Shown here: positions 1 through 8,459 of the stretch, piece by piece | Numbering within the stretch: the first letter of the stretch is position 1 | How the letters are laid out: the number at the start of each line of letters is the position of its first letter | Source of the DNA: AP-15 sp963724435 | Lineage (GTDB): Bacteria > Pseudomonadota > Alphaproteobacteria > ATCC43930 > CGMCC-115725 | Reading direction: 5' to 3' | DNA: 64,000 nucleotides | Assembly: GCA_963724435.1 (NCBI GenBank) | Contig: CAVRUN010000016.1 | Span: forward strand, 1 to 64,000 | Translations under genes and position numbers: made by a program | Notes under the pieces: model-generated | Databases searched by the model: none | Seen by the model: the letters and a program-made list of their open reading frames with translations, nothing else | Told to the model about the DNA's origin: nothing

Positions 1-760
1 CTCGCACCACGCCATGGCCTTGGGCCGGCCGTAATGGCTGTCGCCGCGCACGACGATCTCGACCGCCGGCCAGCGGGCGCGGATGCGGCCAATGACATGG
101 CGCAGCACCAGCGCCACCTCGGTCCCGTCAGGCGTCTTGCCGGGGCGCAGGATGACAGCGACGGGTTTGCCGGTCGTCGCCTCGTAAATGTGGATCGGCA
201 GAAAGCAGCGGCTGTCGTAGTGCGCATTGAAGAGCGCGAGCTGCTGGCCGCCGTGAACCCGGGTCCTCGGTGTCGTCGATATCGAGCAGGATGCGCCGGG
301 GGTACCTGCTCGAAGCTGTCGCAGAACAACTCGATCATCGCCGCCATCATGCGCTTGAGCGCGGTCGCGCTCGGGCAGGTTCTACAGAGGGCTCATCGTC
401 GGTTGCGAGCACAGATCTTCACCGCTTTCCGGCAATCGTCCGACGGGCCATCTTGAAGGCGGGGTCGGCTTTCAGCGCGTCGCAGTCGTTGCCGTAGGGA
501 TAGCCCGCCGCAATCAGCAAGGCACGATAGCGGATCATCTCGGCCAGTTCAGTTTGCGCACCAGAGTGCCGGGTCGCGCGGGTCTGCGAGGCACGCCGCT
601 AAGCGTTCGGCAATCTTGAGCCGTTGTTCGATCGCCGCCACCAGCAATATCCCACCATCCGAGGTCAGCCGGCCGCCGTCAAACCCGACATGCACCGGCT
701 TACCCGCCACCAGCTGGCAAACCTGGCAAAATCCCCGTACCTTCCTCCATGGCGGGTGCG
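1..760 (-). pseudogene. IS1380-family transposase remnant, cut by window edge
   Basis: Reading the minus strand from about 750 down gives, in successive frames, pieces typical of IS1380-type DDE transposases: VHVGFDGGRLTSDGGILLV near 620-680 (the usual N-terminal strand of the family), then PAPRQD/LRPGK-like residues and VRGDSHYGRPKAMAWCE at 1-60. The pieces lie in different frames and are interrupted by stops, so the copy is dead. The gene runs off the left edge of the window, so its 3' end and the right inverted repeat cannot be seen. Family call rests on these recognisable segments only; frame-by-frame alignment to IS1380 members would confirm it. Confidence 0.65.
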
Positions 761-859
761 AACTCCGTTGCTTCGGTTTGATCCGGCCTTAGCAACCAAA
801 TCATACACGAAACCAACGGTTTATGCCGCTCCCGCCGTCCTTTCTGGCCAGTCCAATGA

Positions 860-1487
860 ATTTTTCAGGCTAACGTTCCATTAACCTCTTTACCGGGCGG
901 TGTACCTACTGACACCATATCATCCGGCGGCAGGATCTCGGTGGTCGCTGATGATGGGATCTACTCCTGGAATCGAAACGGAGATATTCACTTCGCTCAA
1001 GGGACTTCGACGCCGAAGCTGGTAACGCAAGCGCCAGCGCCACCGAATTCAGCTGAGGCCGGAGGTAACTGGCGATACCCAGAGACTATTGTATATCGTT
1101 TATTATGGCGTCGGACCCCTCGGCTATAAGCTTTATCGGTGGAACGCTGGAACTGCGACTACTACACAGTTGTTTAGTTTCGGCAGTCTGCAAGGTATGC
1201 CAAAGTACCTGCCTTTCTTTCCTAACGTTGTCATGTTGGAGGACGGGACACTGTTGCTTGAAGTTATTACCGACGATACTTTCGGCACCGCAGCAGCAGT
1301 ACGAACCTATTTATTATTGGCCATCTACTCTAACGGAGAAGCAGAGGAAATCCTCAGCTCGCGGCAGCAACCGCTAACGGGTGCCTTTGGCGGATTTTTT
1401 ACTCTGCTTGATGGGTACGGTGGCGTCGCTCTGTTGCAGATAGATACAACTGGAGGTGTTCAAATCTATCGACTTCACGAGGAATGA
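860..1487 (+). pseudogene. Hypothetical protein fragment with a frameshift
   Basis: Two open frames on the plus strand read as one protein: an upstream segment (about 860-1085) ending GGNWRYPET and a downstream segment starting around 1083 with YIVYYGVGPLGYKLYRW and ending at 1487. They are offset by one base near 1085. The composition (many G, W, Y and short strand-like stretches) suggests a beta-rich, perhaps propeller-like, domain, but I do not recognise a family. No start codon with a ribosome binding site precedes it, and the IS1380 remnant lies immediately upstream, so the 5' end was probably lost to that insertion. Base composition is lower in GC than the neighbouring chromosomal genes. 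Confidence 0.4.
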
Positions 1488-1690
1488 CAGTGCAGCGCCT
1501 CCAAGTTTGTTATTCCGGTGACACGGAAGTGCCTTCCCATCAACCCATGGCTCCTTTGTCCAATCGCTGATTCTGCCGGCTCTCTACTGCAAGCGGGATC
1601 AACACCCGGTCTGAAAGAATGGAATTGTGCGAATTGGAAAGTGACCTCATCGCGGTCGATGCTACTCGGAGCCGCTGTTCGCTCAGCACT

Positions 1691-2185
1691 TCAACAGTTG
1701 CAGCCGAAGCCGTGAGGGCCGTCCACCCTAAGGACCTGTCCGGGTCCGGGAATGCCTTGGAAAGTCGTCGAAGAGACGACGTTGCCGTTGCCATCGCTAA
1801 GGTAGATCGTTACACAGCCGTAGCCAATGATGCTGTAGTAAGTAGAGTCGGCGTCAGTGTGATCGTACTGAAGCAGATTACATATTGTGGTCCTAGACCG
1901 AGCGGGGGTGTCGTCTACGAAAAACTTACCGGAAGCCGAGAGGTCCTCCTTCGGGCGGAGTCGGCTGTCGCTACGGGTAATATGTGTTTCGGTCATCGTA
2001 TTACTCCCTAGCCTAAATGGGACGCCGGCAATCACCGGATCGAAGCTAAACCCCGGCCCGAAACCGACAGGGGCCTCAGCGGCGGAGATGCTCGTCTCGA
2101 CGCGCGTTTCTCTTAGCAGGGTATAATCGCGCATCCAACGCGTTGGCCATCCGATTGAATTGGGCGAGCGACGATCCTGGCGCAT
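1691..2185 (-). CDS. Hypothetical protein
   Basis: An open frame of up to 164 codons with no recognised domain. The C-terminal half (residues 95-164) looks like real protein, with alternating polar and hydrophobic strands, three cysteines (one in the middle, two in a terminal CNC) and a glycine-rich stretch; the first 20 residues look like readthrough of non-coding sequence. Internal starts at residue 18 (2134) or 64 (1996) are possible and no ribosome binding site decides between them. It sits between two decayed mobile genes, so it may itself be a fragment. Confidence 0.35.
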   Translation of the reverse strand: MRQDRRSPNSIGWPTRWMRDYTLLRETRVETSISAAEAPVGFGPGFSFDPVIAGVPFRLGSNTMTETHITRSDSRLRPKEDLSASGKFFVDDTPARSRTTICNLLQYDHTDADSTYYSIIGYGCVTIYLSDGNGNVVSSTTFQGIPGPGQVLRVDGPHGFGCNC

Positions 2186-2256
2186 TGCCGCCGCCGGCCG
2201 CCACCGGGATGAAAACCCTCCTGGAGCGTCCGGTCTTTAGGGTAGAGCGGCCGTTG

Positions 2257-2956
2257 TCAAACGCCTGGGGTATTCGCGGTTCGCGCGGCCGGGATGTACC
2301 GATAGAGCGTCGCCGGAGAGACGCCGAGGCGGTGCGCGATTTGGGTGACGCCGATGTCGGGATTGGCCAGCAACGCCTCGCGCGGCCTCAATGTCGTCGT
2401 CGGTGAGTTTTGGCGGACGGCCTCCGGTGCGGCCCGCGCGCCGCGCGGCGGCAAGGCCCGCTTGGGTGCGCTCCCGGATCAGGCTGCGCTCGAATTCCGC
2501 CAGCGCGCCAAACATGTGAAAGACCAGCCGCCCTTGCGCGGTCGTCGTGTCGAGGGCTTCGGTCAGGCTGCGAAACCCGATGCCCCTCACCCGCAGGGTT
2601 TCGACGGTTTCGATCAACTGCTTCATCGACCGCGCCAGCCGGTCGAGCTTCCACACGATCAGCGTGTCGCCGCTGCGCGCGAATTCGAGCGCGTCATGCA
2701 AAGCCGGGCGGTCTGTAACCGCACCCGACATCTGCTCGGTGAAAATCTTTGCGCACCCTGCTTCGGTCAGTGCGTCGCGCTGCAAGGCAAGGTTCTGGTC
2801 TACGGTCGACACGCGGGCATAGCCGATCAGCATCGGTTTCGACGTGATGTCGCCGGCATCGGATGATCGCGCTCGCGCGACCTTCGGCGCGGCCGGCCGA
2901 AGTCGCCGCTTCGCCCGCGCGGCTGTGTGAGCGGTCTTTGTCCGTTTGATCGTCAT
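2257..2956 (-). pseudogene. Serine recombinase / resolvase, C-terminal frameshift
   Basis: Resolvase/invertase family (small serine recombinases that cut and rejoin DNA at paired crossover sites). The canonical N-terminus MLIGYARVSTVDQNLALQ, with the nucleophilic serine, begins at 2833; a 41-residue basic extension precedes it if the 2956 start is used. The catalytic domain continues through VWKLDRLARS and the long E helix FERSLIRERTQAGLAAARR. At about 2385, after DDDIEAAR, the reading frame changes: the original frame gives unrelated sequence to 2237, whereas the next frame gives a perfect C-terminal helix-turn-helix (NPDIGVTQIAHRLGVSPATL) ending at 2257. A one-base indel therefore separates the catalytic and DNA-binding domains, unless it is a sequencing error. 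Confidence 0.8.
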
Positions 2957-3069
2957 GACCCCTCTCGAAACTCAACCGCACTCTTACCTTTTGCGAGGCC
3001 GAAATCAAGAATGCGTTTTGAGAGAGGTTTAACCCACTTTTGCCCGTAACTTTTCCGGTTCGGCATACC

Positions 3070-4757
3070 CTCTCAAAAACCCTCCAGACTGTGTGAAAAC
3101 GCGAGTTTCTCGGCGGGCGGGGATTCCTTTTGGCGAATTAGTCCGCTAAAATCGTTGCATGCATCATGTTGAAGGCTGTGATCGCAACCAGGCGCAGCTT
3201 CTGCCGGCGCGGGTCGATGACTATGTCGATCGCGACAATCCGGTGCGCTTTATCGACGCGTTCGTCGATGATTTGGATCTCCATGCGGCAGGATTTGCTC
3301 GGGTTGAGCCGAAAGACACCGGTCGCCCGGCTTACGATCCGGCCGATCTGCTCAAGCTTTACATTTATGGCTACGTCAATCGGGTGCGATCGAGCCGTCG
3401 ACTGGAGATCGAAGCCCGCCGCAATCTCGAGGTGATCTGGCTATTGTGCGGGTTGCGGCCGGACTTCAAGACCATCGCCGATTTCCGCAAGGACAACCGC
3501 AATGCCTTCAAAGCGGTGTTCCGCCAATTCGTGCTGCTGTGCCGCAAGCTCGATCTGTTTGGCTGTGAGCTGGTGGCGGTCGACGGCACCCGGCTGAAGG
3601 CGGTCAACAGCACCGATCGCAACTTCACCCGCGAGAAGCTGAAAAAGTTGATCCAATGGGCGGATGAGCGGCTCGCCGACTATCTGGCCGCGCCTCGATC
3701 GGAGCTGATGGCGAGGAGGGCACGGCGAGCAGCATCCCTGTGACGAACTTGGCCGAGAAGATCGCCCACTCTGAAACAGCGTCGTGGCCGGTACGCGGAG
3801 CTGTCGCAGGAACTGGAACGCACCGGCGAGAAGCAGATTTCGCTGACCGATCCGGACAGTCGAGCGATGGCGTCGTACCCGAAAGTGGGGGTGGGCTACA
3901 ACGCGCAGGTCGCGGTCGATGCCAAGCACAAGCTGATCGTCGCGCAGGAGGTGACCAACGCCGGTAGCGATCTCGGGCTGCTGGCACAGACCGCCGGCGC
4001 CGCCAAAGAAGTGCTCGGTGTCGAACGGATCGATGCCGTCGCCGACAAGGGCTATTACAAGGGCGAGGATATCCAGGCCTGCGAGGAGGCCGGTATCGAT
4101 GCCTATGTCGCCCACCCACAGCGTGGGTCAGCGGTCAGCAATGGGCTATTCCGCAAGGAGGAGTTTCGTTACGACGCAGGCAGCGACACCTATCTTTGCC
4201 CCGGCGGACAGCGTCTCGAGCCCCGCTACCACTGGGAGGTCAAGGGGCACGCCCTGGTCAATTACTGCAACCCCGGGGCCTGTCGGACCTGCCCGCTCAA
4301 ACCGCGTTGCACCCCGAATACCCATCGACGGATCAGCCGTTGGGCTGATGAAGCGGTGCTCGACCGCATGGCCGAACGTTTGGCGGCGCGGCCCGAGATA
4401 CTCCAGGTGCGGCGCGAGACCGTCGAACATCCGTTCGGCAGCATCAAGCAATGGATGAACCAAGGCTATTTCTTAATGCGGCGACTGGAGAACGTGCGGG
4501 CCGAGTTCAGTCTCACGGCGCTGGCCTACAATCTGACACGGGCGGTGAAGCTTGTGGGCATCCCGAAGATGATGGCCGCCCTGTAACCATCGCGGGCCAA
4601 CCTGTGCAGAGCGCAAATTCTGGCCAAATCCTCTGCAAACCGAATTCACGACGATGATCGAAATACACCGCCTATTGCGCGGCGAAAAGTTAGTCTGAGC
4701 AACGCTCCAACTGCCCGCCGAAGCGTGTTTTCGCACGGTCTGCCTCGTTTTTGAGAG
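3070..4757 (+). mobile_element. IS1182-family insertion sequence, about 1.69 kb
   Basis: Imperfect terminal inverted repeats of about 48 bp flank the transposase: left arm begins CTCTCAAAAAC at 3070, right arm ends GTTTTTGAGAG at 4757, and both continue inward through CAGAC-GTG-GAAAAC and TCGGCGGGC. No convincing target-site duplication is visible next to these ends. The enclosed transposase is frameshifted, so the element is not autonomous. Confidence 0.75.
3159..4586 (+). pseudogene. IS1182-family DDE transposase, two frameshifts
   Basis: The N-terminal part (3159-3700) carries the InsH/DUF772-type domain, with the run RPAYDPADLLKLYIYGYVN and the first catalytic aspartate region LVAVDGTRLKAVNS. 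The frame is lost near 3700, continues briefly in a second frame (VTNLAEKIA), and is lost again near 3765, where an extra C follows AAGATCGCC. From there the third frame runs intact to 4586, with the second acidic region (DAVADKGYYKGEDI), the cysteine cluster CNPGACRTCPLKPRC and the glutamate helix RRETVEHPFGSIKQWM. Repairing both indels would give a full-length protein of about 475 residues. Inactive as it stands. Confidence 0.85.
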
Positions 4758-4971
4758 TGAAATCGATTTTATGAATGACAGCGCATCCGACTTTTAATCG
4801 GTTGGCCGTAGGGTGCCCCTCCCCCTGCACCGCATACTGGAAGCAAATCCGTAAATAATCCTCTCCTCCCGGAGATTCAGAAGGTCAGGCGGGAGTGGAG
4901 GCGTTTCGCGTTGCTTTGAACTGTTGACGCCTCCCGCGACGCGTCCGACGCAGAAGCGGGCAGTCTCCGTC

Positions 4972-5865
4972 TTATACCTGATTCGTCCCGGACTTACGCC
5001 TGGCGGCGTTCTGTGCAGCCTCGAATACATCGCGTGCGGACGTCGTACCCGCTACGTGCTCCGTACCCTCGACTCCGAGGTCCATCCATCCTGCATTCAC
5101 GGCCTCAAACATTTCTTCGGCAGGTCCGGTGTGGCCCTTCGGGATGCCGAATTGCTCGAACGCTTCCGCCCACCCTGCACGCGGGACTGCAAAGGCTTTC
5201 ACGTCGAGATTCAGGACTTCACCCAATTGCTCCGCGACTTCATCCGCGGTGACCATCGAACCAAGCTCGACGACGCGCTGCCCTGACCACGCTGGCCCGG
5301 TCAAAAGGGTTGCGACCTCCGCGCCGATGTCGTTCGTCGCGACCATGGTCGATTTCCGGTTTGTCGGATTGTAGGAGACCGGTAGCGTACCGCCCTGGGC
5401 GACCTGCAAGCCGTAAAGGAAGTTTTCGAAGAATCCACCTGCGCGTACAAATGCGACTGGCGATATCAGGTCGCGAAAACCTTGCTCCAGAAGCGACAAG
5501 GCCGTGATCATCCCAAGCCCGCTGGTCCTGTTCGCACCCATCGACGAAAGCGCTACCACCCGCGGCGGCGCTGCCTTGGTGAGCGCCTCGACATAGTTTG
5601 CAATCACGCCCTTGGCTTCTTTGTAATCGGGCGAGGGGGCCCAGACAGCCGGCAACATGACAAACGTGCCTTCGACGCCTTTGAGCGCCCGCTCGATGGT
5701 TGCCGCATCATTCCAATCGCCGTCAACCAGTTCCACGCCCTGCTTCGCCCAGTTAGCCGCATTCTCCGGATTGCGGACGAGCGCGCGTACCTCCTTGCCG
5801 TGCGCCAGCAGATGTTCTGCCGTTGCGCCGCCCACTTTTCCCGTGATTCCCATTACCAAAAACAT
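4972..5865 (-). CDS. NmrA-like NAD(P)-binding protein
   Basis: A 297-residue atypical short-chain dehydrogenase of the NmrA/HSCARG group. The Rossmann motif MGITGKVGGATAEHLLAHG opens the protein, followed by the family's VRALVRNPENA and the DWND region that reads the nucleotide; the catalytic tyrosine/lysine pair of true SDRs is not evident. Such proteins act as NAD(P)H sensors or quinone/azo reductase-like enzymes; the substrate cannot be told. It is followed on the same strand by a DoxX-like membrane gene with the same polarity, and a LysR regulator is divergent, a common arrangement for stress-inducible redox clusters. Start at 5865 is a plain ATG with GGAGAA-type spacing upstream. Confidence 0.85.
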   Translation of the reverse strand: MFLVMGITGKVGGATAEHLLAHGKEVRALVRNPENAANWAKQGVELVDGDWNDAATIERALKGVEGTFVMLPAVWAPSPDYKEAKGVIANYVEALTKAAPPRVVALSSMGANRTSGLGMITALSLLEQGFRDLISPVAFVRAGGFFENFLYGLQVAQGGTLPVSYNPTNRKSTMVATNDIGAEVATLLTGPAWSGQRVVELGSMVTADEVAEQLGEVLNLDVKAFAVPRAGWAEAFEQFGIPKGHTGPAEEMFEAVNAGWMDLGVEGTEHVAGTTSARDVFEAAQNAARRKSGTNQV

Positions 5866-5910
5866 GCGTTTTCTCCTGATCTTGAGGGACAGAGCACTGC
5901 CCCTGTTGGT

Positions 5911-6333
5911 TCAACGGATAAGCGGCAGAATGGCCCGGATACGGGGGTCGCGCGCGTAGAGGCCGCCCCATGTCATCACGCCCAGAAGCAGCGAAATGAT
6001 TTCCGGCGGCGATCCCAACTCACCGATGCGCACATGGGCGCAAATGGCGCCTCCCAAAAAGCCAGTCACCAGGATCGCGCCGAGGACGGCGGTGGCCGGA
6101 ATGGCGTAAAGGATGGCGCAGACGAGTATGATCGGACCCACGACACGGGTCAGGTCCATCGCGAACCCGGTTTCCTGCAACATGCTCGCGACCTGTGCCG
6201 GCGCGAAAAGCTGAATAGTGCCGTCTGCCACCAGAGCGATGACGACAAACGCGCTCATTATCCGGCCGGCCCAGAGGGCGCGATGCAAGGTCATAGTTTC
6301 AGGCACCTGGTGCAGGTTCATAGTTTCGGACAC
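5911..6333 (-). CDS. DoxX-like family membrane protein
   Basis: A 140-residue integral membrane protein with four hydrophobic segments (about residues 23-43, 62-84, 87-105 and 113-130), matching the small DoxX-like family. The family is widespread and its biochemical role is mostly unknown; partners are often oxidoreductases. The first 14 residues repeat the pattern of the next ones (SETMNL then PETMTL) because the DNA contains a short direct repeat of CATAGTTTC, so the true start may be the internal methionine at residue 14 (MTLHRALWAG). It lies 45 bp upstream of the NmrA-like gene and is probably cotranscribed with it, and it is divergent from the LysR gene. Confidence 0.8.
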   Translation of the reverse strand: MSETMNLHQVPETMTLHRALWAGRIMSAFVVIALVADGTIQLFAPAQVASMLQETGFAMDLTRVVGPIILVCAILYAIPATAVLGAILVTGFLGGAICAHVRIGELGSPPEIISLLLGVMTWGGLYARDPRIRAILPLIR

Positions 6334-6451
6334 TTGTCATTCTCCGATGGGGGAATCCCATATTCGAAGCTTACTGTGTCTCTTAGGTATGATAAACACC
6401 GAGGAAATGAACCAACTGTTCTCTCTCCGATGAACAATACCGAGGCACGAA
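6334..6451. promoter_or_regulatory. Divergent promoter region between DoxX-like and LysR genes
   Basis: A 118-bp AT-richer spacer between divergently oriented genes. LysR proteins usually bind such spacers and control the divergent partner; a short TCGAAGCTTA palindromic core at about 6364 fits the loose T-N11-A pattern. No -35/-10 pair can be assigned confidently. Confidence 0.35.
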
Positions 6452-7357
6452 GTGCAGAATCTCGAACCCATCCTCATTTTCATAACGGTAGCGGAAATGG
6501 GTAGCTTCACCCACGCAGCCGATAGCCTGGGCATTCAGAAGGGAAGGGCCTCAACGGCGGTCCGGAAGCTGGAAGAAGATGTCGGTGTCAGGCTTCTGCA
6601 CCGGACGACGCGTAGCGTGCAGTTGACGGAAGACGGACGGGTATTTCATGCCCGTGCCCGCGATCTGCTTGCCGAAGTCGATGACCTACACTCGATGTTC
6701 GCAGGCGATCGCGTGGCACTTCGCGGGCGTTTACGGGTCGATCTTCCGACCGAGGTGGCGCGCACAACGATCGTACCGGCCTTGCCGGATTTCATGGCGA
6801 CTCACCCCGAGTTGGAGCTGGAGGTGTCGAGTACGGATCGGCAAGTCGATCTGGTTCAAGAGGGGTTCGACTGTGTATTGCGGCTTGGACCCATAGGGGA
6901 CGAGACGCTGATTGCCCGCCCACTGGGCCTGTTGCGCATGGTCAACGCTGCCAGTCCCGCCTATCTGGCGCGCTATGGCGTCCCTCGATCGCTAGAGGAT
7001 CTCCAGCGTCAGGAACATCGGACAATTCATTTTTCGACGATGCTGGGCGCAAGACCCTCTGGATGGGAATATCCGGACGGCGACAGCTACGCGACGCTTC
7101 AGTTGCCAGGTGCGCTACACGTCAACAGCGCGCAGACCTACGAAGCCGCTGCCCTCGCCGGCCTTGGCCTGATTCAGGCGCCACTCTTGGGGATTGGCCG
7201 ATACTTAGAGGGTGGAGCGCTTGTGGAGATCATACCCGATTTTCGTCGCCGGGCGCTCGCCGTGTCCCTCGTCGTAGCACATCGGAGCAATCTGTCGCGC
7301 CGAGTCCGCGCATTCATGAAATGGATCGAAGATGTGCTGACGCCGTATCTGGAATAG
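6452..7357 (+). CDS. LysR-family transcriptional regulator
   Basis: A 301-residue LysR-type regulator. The winged helix-turn-helix covers residues 1-60 (FITVAEMGSFTHAADSLGIQKGRASTAVRKLEEDVG), followed by the linker helix and a periplasmic-binding-protein-like effector domain (about 90-295). It resembles the group that controls oxidoreductases and quinone-responsive genes; the effector is unknown. It is transcribed away from the DoxX-like/NmrA-like pair and most likely regulates that pair. The reading frame starts with GTG and is well covered by typical coding bias. Confidence 0.9.
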   Translation: MQNLEPILIFITVAEMGSFTHAADSLGIQKGRASTAVRKLEEDVGVRLLHRTTRSVQLTEDGRVFHARARDLLAEVDDLHSMFAGDRVALRGRLRVDLPTEVARTTIVPALPDFMATHPELELEVSSTDRQVDLVQEGFDCVLRLGPIGDETLIARPLGLLRMVNAASPAYLARYGVPRSLEDLQRQEHRTIHFSTMLGARPSGWEYPDGDSYATLQLPGALHVNSAQTYEAAALAGLGLIQAPLLGIGRYLEGGALVEIIPDFRRRALAVSLVVAHRSNLSRRVRAFMKWIEDVLTPYLE

Positions 7358-7399
7358 CGAGACGAACATCTTCGTCCGGCCCTCGAAATCAACATTCTC

Positions 7400-7549
7400 A
7401 AGTTATGTGTCCTCGTTCATGCTTATTTGACCATAGAGGGACGCAAGATAGGCAAGTCTTCTGGCAACGCGATCGATCCGGTGCCGCTATCGGCAGAACT
7501 CGGGCCAGATGCGTTACGCTACTTCCTGCTGCGCTCCATCCGCCCGTGA
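7400..7549 (+). pseudogene. Methionyl-tRNA synthetase fragment
   Basis: About 49 codons on the plus strand, open from 7400 to a TGA at 7547-7549, read VHAYLTIEGRKIGKSSGN followed by AIDPVPL and GPDALRYFLLR. This is the segment of class I methionyl-tRNA synthetase around the KMSKS signature (here KIGKS) and the start of the anticodon-binding helix bundle. Nothing before or after it matches the rest of the enzyme, so it is an isolated gene fragment left by rearrangement. It is too short for most ORF callers and has no start. Confidence 0.7.
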
Positions 7550-7723
7550 TTTTTCCCGCGAACGTTTTCGCCAGGCGTACCAACCCGCTCATCCGGAAAT
7601 CTTGAATTATGAAGCACGCCGGCTTCTGCAGTTTCACTGCGCATCGTGACCATTTTGCAGTTCTCGCGACAGTCCGTTATAGTTAATCAAATGACACCTT
7701 TAATTCTCAAAGAAGGTGACCCA

Positions 7724-8131
7724 TTGGCAAACACACAGATGCTCGTGGCCGAAGCCTATGCTGCTTTCAACCGGCGGGATATCGATGGTGCGCTGGCGCT
7801 CATGAGCGAGAACGTGAGCTGGCCTAAGGCATCGGAAGGCGGTCGTGTGGTCGGGAAAGATGAGATTCGCGCCTACTGGACGCGTCAGTGGAAGGAGTTT
7901 GACCCTCACGTGGAACCGGTGGAAGTGATCGACCGCGAGGGAAGCAAAACCGACGTGAAGGTTCACCAGCTCGTGAAGACCCTCAGTGGCGACGTTCTTT
8001 CAGATACGGACGTGTGGCACGTTTACACCATCGCGAACGGTCTGATTGAACGCATGGATCTAAGAGAAAGCGATCCAAGCCCGCACCAAACTCCATCCGC
8101 CGCGTTTTCGAAGCCGGGCTTGGGCACGTAG
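7724..8131 (+). CDS. NTF2-like / SnoaL-like protein
   Basis: About 135 residues with the cone-shaped NTF2-like fold of SnoaL-type proteins: helix AYAAFNRRDIDGALALM, the strand SENVSWP, GGRVVGKDEIRAYWTRQW and a C-terminal sheet DTDVWHVYTIANGLIERMDLRE. Members are isomerases, hydrolases or non-catalytic binding proteins; no specific role is supported here. I prefer the TTG at 7724 because GAAGGTG lies 5 bp upstream; ATG 7691 and GTG 7646 have no such site. The last 15 or so residues after RMDLRE do not look like the family and probably come from foreign sequence joined at about 8065. Confidence 0.65.
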   Translation: MANTQMLVAEAYAAFNRRDIDGALALMSENVSWPKASEGGRVVGKDEIRAYWTRQWKEFDPHVEPVEVIDREGSKTDVKVHQLVKTLSGDVLSDTDVWHVYTIANGLIERMDLRESDPSPHQTPSAAFSKPGLGT

Positions 8132-8459
8132 TTGAGAAATTCGATGGCGCGGCGCTGGTCGCTGTCGAGTCCGTCGTCGGTTTCGGTCATGTCGCCCGCG
8201 CCCCCGTGTTTCTAGATTTAGTAGGTCTGCCGCGTTTGCCGCTGGCTGCGAAAGTCGCATATAGTGTATTCGATTCTGAAGTATCCGAACACTCTTCAAT
8301 TTCATCGCGAAGTCTACGGCTCGACCCCCCGCCAGCTTTGCTCGCACTGACCACGTGCCTCGTGGGTGCCTCGACATTCGGGTGGGTTTGTGATGGAACG
8401 CTGGCTGAATCGGCGCGGTTTCGCGTATAGAGATAGTGCCGATTTCCGAGGTCGAATTT
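8066..8459. other. Intergenic region with a possible reverse-strand gene remnant
   Basis: Between the NTF2-like gene and gpmI. On the minus strand from about 8188 to 8066 an open stretch starting MTETDDGLDSDQRRAIEFLN reads like the N-terminus of a protein, but it runs antisense into the end of the preceding gene and I do not recognise it. 8190-8459 is AT-richer and holds no supported gene. Confidence 0.3.

Noticed and set aside
3081..4746. CCTC as a 4-bp target duplication of the IS1182 element
   Set aside because: The inverted similarity continues outward through CTCTCAAAAAC, so CCTC lies inside the terminal repeats.
5482..6504. 340-codon plus-strand frame over the NmrA-like and DoxX-like genes
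   Set aside because: Antisense to two genes with clear families and lacking any of its own.
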